From an uncultured Sphingomonadaceae bacterium (GTDB lineage Bacteria > Pseudomonadota > Alphaproteobacteria > Sphingomonadales > Sphingomonadaceae), in NCBI GenBank assembly GCA_903871605.1, contig CAIQHF010000040.1, forward strand, positions 1-62,070: 62,070 nt of DNA. Reading direction: 5' to 3'. The notes beneath the pieces are model-generated. The model did no database searches. It was given only the letters and a program-made list of their open reading frames with translations, and was not told the origin of the DNA. The first letter of the stretch is position 1, and each line of letters begins with the position of its first letter. Positions 37,084 to 46,137 of the stretch are shown piece after piece. Position numbers and translations under genes: made by a program.

Positions 37084-40000
37084 GCCACCTCTCCTTCGGC
37101 GAGCGGATCGCCGGGGCGGCGCTTGCGGCGCAGCCTGCGCGTCCATTCGGTGGTGCGCTCGCCCGCCATCTTGGTGATCACGTAGAAGCTCGGGGTGAAC
37201 AGCAGGCCGAACAGCGTCACGCCGATCATCCCGAAGAACACCGCGACGCCGAGCGCCTCGCGCATCTCGTAGCCGGGCCCGCGCGACAGCACCAGCGGCA
37301 GCACGCCGAGGATGAACGCGATCGACGTCATCAGGATCGGGCGGAGCCGCTGATGCGCGGCGCGCTCGGCGGCCTCGCGGTGGGTCAGCCCCTCATCCTC
37401 GCCCTGGCGGGCGAACTCGACGATCAGGATCGCATTCTTGGCGGCGAGCCCGATCAGCACGACCAGGCCGATCTGGGTGAGCACATTATTGTCCATCCCC
37501 ATGATGTCGACGCCGACGATCGCGGCGAGCAGGCACATCGGCACGATCAGGATCACCGCGAGCGGCAACACGATCGATTCATATTGCGCGGCGAGCAGCA
37601 GGAAGACGAACAGCACCGCCAGCCCGAACACATAGATGCCCGTATTGCCCGCCTGCTGCTGCTGGAACGCCAGATCGGTCCATTCGTAGCTCATCCCCTT
37701 GGGCAGGATCTTGGCGGCGAGCCCCGCCATCGTCTTGAGCGACTGGCCCGACGAATAGCCCTTCGCGGCGTCGCCCTGGAGCTCGGCCGAGGGATAGAGG
37801 TTGTAGCGCACGACGCGGTAAGGGCCCGTGTCGTTCTGGACGTTGAGCACCGAGCCGAGCGGCACCATCGCACCCGACGCCGAGCGGGTTCTGAGCGACT
37901 CAATGTCCGAAGTCTGCTGGCGGAAGCGCGCATCGGCCTGCGCTGTCACGCGCCAGGTGCGGCCGAGATAGTTGAAGTCGTTGATGTAGGTCGAGCCGAG
38001 ATAGGTGCCGAGCGCGGAGAACACGCTGGTCACCGGCACGCCGAGCTGCTCGGCATGTTCGCGATCGACATTGGCGGTCAGACGCGGCGTGCGCGTGTTG
38101 AAGGTGGTGAAGGCGGAGGTAATGCCCTCGGCCTGATTGGCCGCCATCATCATTCCCATCGCCGCCTTGGCGAGCGCGGGATAACCGAGCCCGTTGCGGT
38201 CCTCGATCTCCATCTTCCAGCCGCCGCCGGTGCCGATGCCCTGGACGGGCGGCGGCGGGATGACGAGGATCGCGCCCTCGGTCAGCTTGGCGAAGGTCTT
38301 GCGCAGGATGCCTGCATAGTCGTTGGCATCGACGCGCTTGCCGTCGACCTTGTCCTTGTGCGTGACGAAGATCACGCCGGCGTTGGGCGCCGTGGTGAAG
38401 GTGGCGCCATCGAAGCCGGCGAACGCCACGCTGTCCTGCGTGTCGGCGATCGTCTTGGTCAGCCCGATCGCCTTGCGCATGAACGCGCTGGTGCGCTCGA
38501 GGCTGGTGCCCGGCGGCATCTGGACGGCATTGATCAGATAGCCCTGATCCTGCGCGGGGATGAACCCGGTCGGTGTCACGGTGAAGCGCCAGCCGGCGAG
38601 CAGGATCAGGCAGACATAGGCGATGCCGACCAGCGCGAGCCGGCGCAGGAACTTGCCGGTCAGCTTGCCGTAGCGATCCGAAAGCCGGTCGAACGTGGAA
38701 TTGAAGCCGTTGGCGAAGCGCCGGGGATAGCCGCGCGGACCGGCGGGCACCGCGGCGTCGCGGTGGCGCGGCTTGAGCAGGATCGCGGCAAGCGCGGGCG
38801 ACAGCGTCAGCGAGACGAATGCCGAGCAGGCGGTCGCCGACACGATGGTCAGCGCGAACTGCTTGTAGAACTGGCCCGAAATGCCCGGAATGAACGCGGT
38901 CGGGATGAACACGCCGCACAGCACGAGCATGATCGCAATGAGCGCGCCGGAGACCTCGTCCATCGTCTTGTGCGCGGCCTCGCGGGCAGTCAGCCCCTCT
39001 TCCTCCATCAGTCGCTCGACATTCTCGATCACGACGATCGCGTCGTCGACGACGATGCCGATCGCGAGCACGAGACCGAACAGCGAGAGCGAGTTGAGGC
39101 TGAACCCGAAGGCATCCATCGCCGCGAAGCTGCCGACCAGCGAGATCGGGATGGCGATGATCGGGATGATCGCCGCGCGCCAGCTCTGCAGGAACAGCAG
39201 CACCACCAGCGCGACGAGGATCAGCGCCTCGACCAGCGTGTGCTTCACCTCCTTGATCGACTCCGAGATATAGTCGGTCGGGTGATAGGGGATCGCGTAA
39301 TCCATCCCCGGCGGGAAGCTCTTCTTCATGTCCGCGAGCGCGGCATGGATCGCATCCGCTGCGGCAAGCGCGTTGGTGCCGGGCAGCTGCGTGATGCCGA
39401 GCACGATCGCGGGTTCGCCGTTGACATAGGCGTTGGTGGTATAGTCCTGCGCGCCGAGCTCGATCCGCGCGATGTCGTGAAGCCGGGTCAGGCCACCATC
39501 GTCGCGGCGCTTGAGCACGATATCGCCGAATTCCTCGGGCGTGGTCAGCCGGCCCATCGTCTGGATGCCGAGCTGGAAGGCATTGCCCTTGGTGCCGAAC
39601 GGCGGGGCGCCGATCGATCCGGCGGCGACCTGCGCATTCTGGCCCTGGATCGCGGTGATCACTTCATCGACGGTCAGGTTGCGTGCAGCGGCCTGATCGG
39701 GATCGATCCAGATCCGCATCGAATAGTCGCGCGCGCCGATCTCGCGGACGTCGCCGACGCCGATGATGCGCTTGATCCGGTCCTCGACCTGGATGCCGAC
39801 ATAGTTGGAGATATATTGCTGATCGAGCGAATGATCGGGCGAACTGAACGCCACCGCCATCAGGAAGTTGGGCGACGCCTTGCGCACCGTGACGCCGATG
39901 TTGCGCGTTTCCTCAGGCAGACGCGGCTCAGCCTCGGACACGCGGTTCTGGACGAGCACCTGCGCATTGTTGACGTCGGTGCCGAGCCCGAAGCTCACCG

Positions 40001-40277
40001 TGATCGTCAACGTGCCGTCGCCGATCGACGACGACGACATATAGATCATCTTCTCGACGCCGTTGATCTGCTCCTCGAGCGGGACCGCGACCGTCTCGGC
40101 CATCGTCTCGGCGGTGGCGCCGGGATAGCTCGCCGTCACCGTCACCGTCGGCGGCGCGATTTCGGGATATTGGCCGACGGGAAGCGAGGGATAGGCGACG
40201 AGGCCGACGATCACGATCAGGATCGACAGCACCGCCGCAAAGATCGGCCGCTCGATGAAGAAATGGGGGAAGCGCAT
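37080..40277 (-). CDS. RND multidrug efflux permease (HAE1/AcrB-MexB family)
   Basis: The 1065-residue inner-membrane pump begins MRFPHFFIERPIFAAVLSIL and has 12 membrane segments with two large periplasmic loops. TM4 carries the proton-relay pair in LAIGIVVDDAIVVIENVERL (about 400-420). SYPGATAETMAETVAVPLEE and GAAAKNAILIVEFA-like sequence (VLIGLAAKNAILIVEFARQG, TM10) are hallmark HAE1 segments. It lies 10 bases after the adaptor gene and overlaps the channel gene by four bases. Substrates are likely hydrophobic drugs or bile-salt-like compounds by family, but not shown here. Confidence 0.96.
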   Translation of the reverse strand: MRFPHFFIERPIFAAVLSILIVIVGLVAYPSLPVGQYPEIAPPTVTVTASYPGATAETMAETVAVPLEEQINGVEKMIYMSSSSIGDGTLTITVSFGLGTDVNNAQVLVQNRVSEAEPRLPEETRNIGVTVRKASPNFLMAVAFSSPDHSLDQQYISNYVGIQVEDRIKRIIGVGDVREIGARDYSMRIWIDPDQAAARNLTVDEVITAIQGQNAQVAAGSIGAPPFGTKGNAFQLGIQTMGRLTTPEEFGDIVLKRRDDGGLTRLHDIARIELGAQDYTTNAYVNGEPAIVLGITQLPGTNALAAADAIHAALADMKKSFPPGMDYAIPYHPTDYISESIKEVKHTLVEALILVALVVLLFLQSWRAAIIPIIAIPISLVGSFAAMDAFGFSLNSLSLFGLVLAIGIVVDDAIVVIENVERLMEEEGLTAREAAHKTMDEVSGALIAIMLVLCGVFIPTAFIPGISGQFYKQFALTIVSATACSAFVSLTLSPALAAILLKPRHRDAAVPAGPRGYPRRFANGFNSTFDRLSDRYGKLTGKFLRRLALVGIAYVCLILLAGWRFTVTPTGFIPAQDQGYLINAVQMPPGTSLERTSAFMRKAIGLTKTIADTQDSVAFAGFDGATFTTAPNAGVIFVTHKDKVDGKRVDANDYAGILRKTFAKLTEGAILVIPPPPVQGIGTGGGWKMEIEDRNGLGYPALAKAAMGMMMAANQAEGITSAFTTFNTRTPRLTANVDREHAEQLGVPVTSVFSALGTYLGSTYINDFNYLGRTWRVTAQADARFRQQTSDIESLRTRSASGAMVPLGSVLNVQNDTGPYRVVRYNLYPSAELQGDAAKGYSSGQSLKTMAGLAAKILPKGMSYEWTDLAFQQQQAGNTGIYVFGLAVLFVFLLLAAQYESIVLPLAVILIVPMCLLAAIVGVDIMGMDNNVLTQIGLVVLIGLAAKNAILIVEFARQGEDEGLTHREAAERAAHQRLRPILMTSIAFILGVLPLVLSRGPGYEMREALGVAVFFGMIGVTLFGLLFTPSFYVITKMAGERTTEWTRRLRRKRRPGDPLAEGEVA

Positions 40278-40287
40278 CTGCGTCCGA

Positions 40288-41490
40288 TCAGTTCGCCGAG
40301 CCGGATACCGAGGCGGTCGAGGCCTGCGGCACCGTCACCGAGGTCGTCGACGGTCCGGCATCCTGCGAGCGCGGCTTGATCACGATCTTGGTCGCGTCGA
40401 CCTGCGCACCCGGCTGGAGCATCGCCAGCCCGTCGAGCACGACCAGATCGGTCGGCGCCAGCCCGCTGCGGATCGCGCGAAGGCCCATCACCTCGGGTCC
40501 GGTCTCGACGACGCGCGTCGCGACCTTGTTGTCGCGGCCGAGCACAAACACCGTCTTGCGCGCCTGGTCGGTCACGACCGCCTCGTCGGGGACGAGCAGC
40601 GCGCGATAATTGCCCGATCCGAGCAGGCGCGCGCGGCCGAACATGCCGGGGGTGAGGAAATGATTGGGATTGGGCACGACGGCATGCGCCTGGATCGTGC
40701 CCGAGCCGGGATCGATCGCATTGTCGACGAACGCCATCCGGCCGTGATGCGGATAGTCGGTCTCGTCGGCGAGCTGGATGTCGACCGGGTTCTGCGCGGT
40801 ACGCGACGAGCCGCGCTGGCCCTTCTGCGCCTCGCGCTGATATTTCAGGTAGAAGCTCTCGGCACCGTCGAAGGTGAACCAGATCGGATCGAGCGAGACC
40901 ACCGTGGTGAGCAGCGTGGTTTGCGCAGTCACCTGATCGCCGAGCGACACGCGCCGGCTCGAGACGCGCCCCGAAACCGGCGAGTAGACGGTGGTGAAGG
41001 ACAAGTTGAGCCGCGCATTGTCGGCATTGGCGATCGCCGCCTGCAGGCTGGCGCGATCGGTCCGCACCGTCGCCTGGTCGTTCTCGAGCTCCTCCTTGCT
41101 GACCGCCTGAACGGCGACGAGCTTGGCCGAACGCTCGGCGACCGAAGTGGCGTTGGCGAGCGACGCCCGCGCGCTCGCGACCTGCGCCTGCGCCTGCTCG
41201 AGCGTCGCGCGATAGGGGCGCGGATCGATGATGAACAGCGGCTGGCCCTGCCGCACGTCCTGCCCGTCCTTGAACAGGATCTGGGTCACGACACCATTGA
41301 CGCGCGCGCTCAGATTGACCGACTGCGGCGCCTGGAAGCGCCCGATATACTCGTCCCAATCGACCACGTCGCGCGCCAGCGGCTGCCCCACCGAAACATG
41401 CGGTGGCGGCGGCGCCGGCGGCTTCTGCGCGCCTTTCGAGCATCCGGTCATAACGGCGAGCGCAACACAGGCTGCGACGGTACGGGTCAT
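40288..41490 (-). CDS. RND efflux periplasmic adaptor (membrane fusion protein)
   Basis: The 400-residue product (ATG 41490, GAGGGG six bases upstream) has a lipoprotein signal (MTRTVAACVALAVMTGCSKG), the lipoyl-like hairpin entry RFQAPQSVNLSARVNGVV, a coiled-coil hairpin (TLEQAQAQVASARASLANAT ... KLVAVQAVSKEELENDQATV), the lipoyl exit FTTVYSPVSGRVSSRRVSLG, and the beta-barrel segment VVPNPNHFLTPGMFGRARLL. It connects pump and channel in the periplasm. It is first in the operon; a TACCGATCGGTA dyad lies about 65 bases upstream. Confidence 0.95.
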   Translation of the reverse strand: MTRTVAACVALAVMTGCSKGAQKPPAPPPPHVSVGQPLARDVVDWDEYIGRFQAPQSVNLSARVNGVVTQILFKDGQDVRQGQPLFIIDPRPYRATLEQAQAQVASARASLANATSVAERSAKLVAVQAVSKEELENDQATVRTDRASLQAAIANADNARLNLSFTTVYSPVSGRVSSRRVSLGDQVTAQTTLLTTVVSLDPIWFTFDGAESFYLKYQREAQKGQRGSSRTAQNPVDIQLADETDYPHHGRMAFVDNAIDPGSGTIQAHAVVPNPNHFLTPGMFGRARLLGSGNYRALLVPDEAVVTDQARKTVFVLGRDNKVATRVVETGPEVMGLRAIRSGLAPTDLVVLDGLAMLQPGAQVDATKIVIKPRSQDAGPSTTSVTVPQASTASVSGSAN

Positions 41491-41552
41491 CCGATTCCCC
41501 TCTATTGCGGCGCAGCAATAAACCCTGGTCGGGCCGGCGCAAGTCTTTTTCT

Positions 41553-41564
41553 TACCGATCGGTA
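41553..41564. promoter_or_regulatory. Palindromic operator between the RND operon and eda
   Basis: TACCGATCGGTA at 41553-41564 is a perfect 12-base palindrome in an otherwise short divergent region (41491-41677). TetR-family regulators of RND pumps often bind such ACCGATCGGT-type sites. No tetR gene is adjacent, so the regulator would act from elsewhere. Confidence 0.5.
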
Positions 41565-41677
41565 GCAAAATCGCCGGACGCCCATTACCATAAATCCATG
41601 TTGGCGGCTTGGCTAGCACCTCTTCCGCCGGGCCGATGACAGCGTTAGGCAGGCAGGACGATTCGAAGGAGATGCAG

Positions 41678-42292
41678 GTGGCCGATGTCGATGCCCTGAT
41701 GCGCAAGGCGCCGGTGATTCCGGTGCTGGTGATCGACCGGATCGAGGATGCGGTGCCGATCGCGGAGGCGCTGGTCGCCGGCGGCCTGCCGCTGCTCGAG
41801 GTGACGTTGCGTACCCCCGTCGCGCTCGAAGCGATCCGCGCGATGGCGCAGGTGCCCGGGGCGATCGTCGGCGCAGGCACCGTGCTGAGCGACCGCCAGC
41901 TTGGCGAGGCGCAGGCGGCGGGCGCGACCTTCATCGTCTCGCCGGGGCTGACCGCGCCGCTCGCCAAGGCCGCGGCGGCGGCGGACATCGACTTTCTCCC
42001 CGGCGTCGCCAATGCGGCGGACATCATGGCCGGGCTCGATCTCGGGCTGAACCGGTTCAAATTCTTTCCGGCCGAAGCGATCGGCGGGCTGAAGGCGCTC
42101 AAAGCCTATGCCGCGGTGTTCCGCGACGTGCGCTTCTGCCCGACCGGCGGGATCAGCGCCGAGACCGCGCCATTATGGCTCGCCGAACCCGCCGTGCTGT
42201 GCGTCGGCGGCAGCTGGCTGGTGCCGTCGGGCACGATCGACGAGGCGGCGATCCGGGTGCGCGCCGAGGCGGCGGCCAAGCTCCGCAGCTAG
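41678..42292 (+). CDS. eda: KDPG/KHG aldolase (Entner-Doudoroff)
   Basis: The roughly 204-residue enzyme cleaves 2-keto-3-deoxy-6-phosphogluconate to pyruvate and glyceraldehyde 3-phosphate. APVIPVLVIDRIEDAVPIAE, LPLLEVTLRTPVALEAI (Glu general base), VGAGTVLSDRQLGEAQAAGA, FIVSPGL and RFKFFPAEAIGGLKALKAYA (Schiff-base Lys) are all present. GTG 41678 is chosen because AAGGAG lies six bases upstream; ATG 41636, ATG 41672 and TTG 41609 are in frame. It is unlinked to zwf/glk (11 kb away) and to any edd gene in this window. Confidence 0.94.
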   Translation: MADVDALMRKAPVIPVLVIDRIEDAVPIAEALVAGGLPLLEVTLRTPVALEAIRAMAQVPGAIVGAGTVLSDRQLGEAQAAGATFIVSPGLTAPLAKAAAAADIDFLPGVANAADIMAGLDLGLNRFKFFPAEAIGGLKALKAYAAVFRDVRFCPTGGISAETAPLWLAEPAVLCVGGSWLVPSGTIDEAAIRVRAEAAAKLRS

Positions 42293-42294
42293 CT

Positions 42295-42330
42295 GTTCCC
42301 CGGCGAAGGCCGAGGCCAGGCCCGGGCCGC
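42295..42330. repeat. Partial copy of the TTCCCCGGCGAAGGCC repeat
   Basis: One arm (TTCCCCGGCGAAGGCCGAGG) of the repeat seen at 33880-33989 follows eda; the second arm is decayed (GGCCGGTTTCCGCGGTCGCC near 42353). It may serve as a terminator between the convergent eda and permease genes. Confidence 0.55.
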
Positions 42331-42379
42331 GCGGCGCTCGATACGACAGGCAGGGCCGGTTTCCGCGGTCGCCGGTCGA

Positions 42380-43786
42380 CTATCCCGCCACGCTCCGCTG
42401 CCGCGCATAGGCGACATACACCAGCAGCCCGAACGCGTTCCACGCGAAGAAGCGCAGCTGCGTGCCGAGCGGCAGGTTCCAGAACAGGTAGAGGCATCCC
42501 GCGATCGCGACGAAGCCGACGAGCGGCGCCAGCGGCGCGCGGAAGGCGCGCGCGCGATCGGGCGCGCGGCGACGCAGGATCAGCATCGAGGCGCCGACCG
42601 CGACGAACGCGCACAGCGTCCCCGCATTGGCGAGCGCGGCGATCTCGGCGAGCGGCAGGAAGGCGGCGATCCCCGCCACGATCACCGCGGTGCCGATCGT
42701 CACCGCCACCGGTACGCCGCTGCGTGGGCTGACACGCCCCAGCCGCGCGGGCAGCAGCCGGTCGCGCGCCATCACGAAGAAGATCCGCGTCTGCCCGAAG
42801 AGGAAGGCGAGGATCACCGTCGGCAGCGCGACCACCGCGACCGCGCCGAAGATCCGCGCGGTGGTGAATGCGCCGATCGTGCGCAGCACCAGCGCGAGCG
42901 GCTCGGCCGATTGCGCGAATTGCGCGACGGGCACCGCGCCGATCGCGCAGGCGGCGACCGCGACATAGATGATCACGCAGGCGAGCATCGATCCGACGAT
43001 CCCGATAGTCACGTCGCGCCCCGGGTCGCGCGCCTCTTCCGCCGCGGTCGAGACCGCATCGAAGCCGTAGAAGGCGAAGAAGATGATCGACGAGGCCGCC
43101 ATCACCCCCTGCTTCACGCCGTCGGGCCCGGCATGCTGGAAGAAGCCGAACGGCATGAACGGATGGAAGTTGGCGGCCTTGAACGCCGGCAGCGTCACCG
43201 CGACGAACAGAGCAAGCGCGGCGATCTTGGCGGCCACCAGGCACGCGTTGAGCGTCGCCGATTCGCGCGTGCCGACGAGCAGCAGCCCCGCGACCACCGC
43301 GATGATCCCGATCGCGGGAAGGTTGATCACCCCACCCGGCTCATAGGGGCCGGTCGCGAGCGCCTTGGGGATGGTCCAGCCGATGCCGTCCATGAAGCCC
43401 GTGAAATAGCCCGACCAGCCGACCGCCACCGTCGAGCAGACCACCGAATATTCGAGGATCAGGCTCCAGCCGACGATCCAAGCGATCGTCTCGCCGATCG
43501 CGACGTAGGAATAGGTGTAGGCGCTGCCCGATTGCGGGATCAGCGTCGCGAGCTCGGCATAGGCGAGCGCGGCGGCGGCACAGACCACGCCCGCGATTAG
43601 GAAGGAGAGCAGCACGCCGGGGCCGGCGAGCGCGGCGCCGACCCCGGTCAGCGTCAATATCCCCGTCCCGACGATCGCGCCGACGCCGAGCGCCATCAGA
43701 TGCGGCCAGCCGAGCGTCCGCTGCAGTGCATGCGCGCCGTGCGATGGTGCCAGCTCGATCGGCTTGCGCGGGCCCCAGATGCTCAT
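42380..43786 (-). CDS. APC-family amino acid permease
   Basis: The 468-residue product (ATG 43786; the frame is open further upstream) is an inner-membrane protein with about 12-14 segments. It starts MSIWGPRKPIELAPSHGAHA then LQRTLGWPHLMALGVGAIVG and TGILTLTGVGAALAGPGVLL. The TM1 GVGAIVGTGI motif and SGSAYTYSYVAIGETIAWIV in TM3 are typical of the cationic-amino-acid-transporter branch of the APC superfamily. It probably imports amino acids; the substrate is unassigned. It converges with eda and is transcribed alone. Confidence 0.92.
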   Translation of the reverse strand: MSIWGPRKPIELAPSHGAHALQRTLGWPHLMALGVGAIVGTGILTLTGVGAALAGPGVLLSFLIAGVVCAAAALAYAELATLIPQSGSAYTYSYVAIGETIAWIVGWSLILEYSVVCSTVAVGWSGYFTGFMDGIGWTIPKALATGPYEPGGVINLPAIGIIAVVAGLLLVGTRESATLNACLVAAKIAALALFVAVTLPAFKAANFHPFMPFGFFQHAGPDGVKQGVMAASSIIFFAFYGFDAVSTAAEEARDPGRDVTIGIVGSMLACVIIYVAVAACAIGAVPVAQFAQSAEPLALVLRTIGAFTTARIFGAVAVVALPTVILAFLFGQTRIFFVMARDRLLPARLGRVSPRSGVPVAVTIGTAVIVAGIAAFLPLAEIAALANAGTLCAFVAVGASMLILRRRAPDRARAFRAPLAPLVGFVAIAGCLYLFWNLPLGTQLRFFAWNAFGLLVYVAYARQRSVAG

Positions 43787-43928
43787 CGCGGCGTCTCGAC
43801 GGCGATGATGGCGGAAGGATGTGTCCCGAACATATGGTCTGTCATGCGCGCAAGCGTGACAGACCAAATCGGGCATTGGAAGAGCCTAAGCGGGAACGCG
43901 TCGCATGCGCGCGCCCCCGCTCATGCGC

Positions 43929-44198
43929 TCAGCGATAGCGCCAGCCGCCGTGCCAGCGATCGCGATGCCACCAATAGCGGCGGCCGTCCCAATAGCCGCG
44001 ATGCGGATAGAAAGTGCCGACGACCAGCCCGCCGCCGGGTCCGACCACGACCGGACCTGGACCGGGGCCATAATTGGGGCGACAATGGCCATAGGGCCCG
44101 CGATGGCCGCCGGGGCCGCAACCCTGCGCGGCATCCGCCGACGACACCGCCGCAAACGCAATGCCGGCACCAAGCGCGGCAAGCACGAGCTTCTTCAT
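43929..44198 (-). CDS. Small secreted Gly/Pro/His/Trp-rich protein
   Basis: The 89-residue product (ATG 44198, GAGAGG upstream) has a clear signal peptide MKKLVLAALGAGIAFAAVSS with cleavage after ADA, then a mature part with GCGPGGHRGPYGHCRP (two Cys), a Gly/Pro-rich middle and a C-terminus of aromatic and basic residues (YWWHRDRWHGGWRYR). Such short proteins are frequent in Alphaproteobacteria and are often annotated GCG_CRPN-like; the repeated GCG...CRP fits. They are thought to be periplasmic or surface proteins without known function. It is monocistronic. Confidence 0.8.
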   Translation of the reverse strand: MKKLVLAALGAGIAFAAVSSADAAQGCGPGGHRGPYGHCRPNYGPGPGPVVVGPGGGLVVGTFYPHRGYWDGRRYWWHRDRWHGGWRYR

Positions 44199-44355
44199 CT
44201 CAGCCTCTCTTTCCAACATCGTCCGATGAGGCGGCGCCGCATCGGATCGTTACGCGACGCGGCGCTGACTGCGCCCGCGTGGGGGTGAAACGACGGCGGG
44301 GCGAAACGTATCCGGCGCGACAGCGCGCCCATCCATCCCTCGCAATCGAGGGCGT

Positions 44356-46095
44356 TCACTCCTCGTCGGGATAGGGGCCCTTGCCGCCGCTCGCGATGAA
44401 GCGGTCGGTCATCCGGTCGACCTCGCTCATCGGCACCGAGCCGAGCGCGAGCACCGCATCGTGGAAGGCGCGGATGTTGAACCTGGCGCCGAGCGCCGTC
44501 TCCGCGCGCGCGCGATTATCGCGGATCGTCTTCTCGCCGAGATAATAGCTGAGCGCCTGTCCCGGCCAGGAGATATAGCGATCGACCTCGTTGGCGATCT
44601 CGTGATCGGACAGCGCGGTATTGTCGTGGAGGAAGGCGATCGCCTGCGCGCGCGTCCAGCCGTCGTGGTGGATGCCGGTATCGACGACGAGCCGCGCCGC
44701 GCGCCACATCTGGTAGGAGAGCATCCCGAAGCGGTCATAGGGCGTCTCGTACATGCCCATCTCGTCGCCGAGCCGCTCGCAATAGAGCGCCCAGCCCTCG
44801 CCATAGGCCGAGATATAGCCGGACGAGCGGAATTCGGGCTGGTCCTTGTGCTCGGCGGCGAGCGGGATCTGGAAGGCGTGGCCAGGCGCGCTCTCGTGCA
44901 GCGTCAGCGCGGTGAACTGGTAGAGCGGGCGGCTCGGCAGATCATAGGTGTTGACCAGATAGACGCCGTCGCCGCCGCGTCCCGAGGTATAGAAGGGCGC
45001 GATCGCCGGCGGCACCGGCACGATCGCGAAGCGCTTGCGCGGCAGATGGCCGAACCAGGTCGACGATTTGGCGTCGAAGCGCTTGGCGGTCCATGCCGCA
45101 TCCTTGAGCAACTCGTCCGGGGTCTTGGCGTAGAAGCGCGGGTCGCTGCGCAGGAAGGTCAGGAAGGCGGGAAACTCGCCCTTGAAGCCGACCTGGCGCA
45201 TCACCGCGAGCATCTCGGCATGGATCGAGGCGACCTCGTGGAGGCCGATCGCATGGATCTGGTCGGGGGTGAGATCGAGCGTGGTGAACTCGGCGATCTT
45301 GCTCTTGTAATAGGCGACGCCGTCGGGCTGCTTCTCGGCGGCGAGCACCGGATTGGCGTGCGGCACATAATCGTCGCGCCAATAGGTCAGCAGCTTGGCA
45401 TAGGACGGCACGACCGTCGCCAGGATCGCCGTTCGCGCCTCGGCGCGCAGCTGCGCCTGGCGCGCGGCGGGAATGGTGTTCGGCATCGTCTTGAACGGCG
45501 CCCAGAAGCCGGTCTCCTCCGCCGACTTCGCATTGGCGATCATCGCGATCGACTGGTCGCGGCCCTCGAGCGTCACCTGCGGGGGGGTGAATCCGCGCGC
45601 CTCGCCGGCCTTCATATTGGCGATCTGCTGGGCGAAATAGCGCGGCACTTCGGAGAGTTCGGAGAGATAGTTGCGATATTCCTGTTCGGAACGCAGCGGC
45701 TTCTCGTCCAACCCTGCAAGATCGCCCCAGAAGCTCGAATCCGAATTGGCGGGCTTCTGCCACTCCATGAAGCGTTGCCCGGCGAGTAAGGCATCGATCT
45801 GCCCCTTGTAGACCGCATAGTTGATCTGATTGTCGGGCGAGAGCGCGTCGCGCGGGATCGCCGCCAGCTGCGCCTCGACCTGGGTCCACATCGCGGTGCG
45901 CAGCGCCTGCGCGGCGGGCGAGACGTCGGCGAGGTGCGGGCTCATGATGCGATCCTGCCCCTCGCCCTCGGGCTCGGCGAAGCTGTTCAGACGCCAGCGA
46001 TATTCGGCGGTGTAGACATCCTTGAAGCGGGCGTTCCAGTCGGCCGGGGCGGCGGCGATCAGCAGGGGCAGCAACAGCAGGGCGACGCGACGCAT
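44356..46095 (-). CDS. DUF885 metallopeptidase-like exported protein
   Basis: The 579-residue product (ATG 46095) has a signal peptide (MRRVALLLLPLLIAAAPADW) and a DUF885 domain covering the rest. The zinc-type motif ALTLHESAPGHAFQIPLAAE (HExxxGH, about residue 395), the downstream Glu in YGEGWALYCERLGDEMG, and QMWRAARLVVDTGIHHDGW with LSYYLGEKTI are the usual DUF885 blocks. These proteins look like M32/M3-type carboxypeptidases or dipeptidases; activity is rarely tested. It starts 42 bases after the regulator gene of the peptide operon, in the same direction, so it may be the last gene of that operon. Confidence 0.88.
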   Translation of the reverse strand: MRRVALLLLPLLIAAAPADWNARFKDVYTAEYRWRLNSFAEPEGEGQDRIMSPHLADVSPAAQALRTAMWTQVEAQLAAIPRDALSPDNQINYAVYKGQIDALLAGQRFMEWQKPANSDSSFWGDLAGLDEKPLRSEQEYRNYLSELSEVPRYFAQQIANMKAGEARGFTPPQVTLEGRDQSIAMIANAKSAEETGFWAPFKTMPNTIPAARQAQLRAEARTAILATVVPSYAKLLTYWRDDYVPHANPVLAAEKQPDGVAYYKSKIAEFTTLDLTPDQIHAIGLHEVASIHAEMLAVMRQVGFKGEFPAFLTFLRSDPRFYAKTPDELLKDAAWTAKRFDAKSSTWFGHLPRKRFAIVPVPPAIAPFYTSGRGGDGVYLVNTYDLPSRPLYQFTALTLHESAPGHAFQIPLAAEHKDQPEFRSSGYISAYGEGWALYCERLGDEMGMYETPYDRFGMLSYQMWRAARLVVDTGIHHDGWTRAQAIAFLHDNTALSDHEIANEVDRYISWPGQALSYYLGEKTIRDNRARAETALGARFNIRAFHDAVLALGSVPMSEVDRMTDRFIASGGKGPYPDEE

Positions 46096-46137
46096 GGGCG
46101 AACTCCGGACGGACAGGCGCACACCCTGCCGGGCGGA

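Noticed and set aside
36921-40379. Very long plus-strand frame opposite the RND operon
   Set aside because: It is Arg/Asp/His-rich with no domain, and lies antisense to a complete AcrB-type pump and adaptor; a GC-rich codon shadow.
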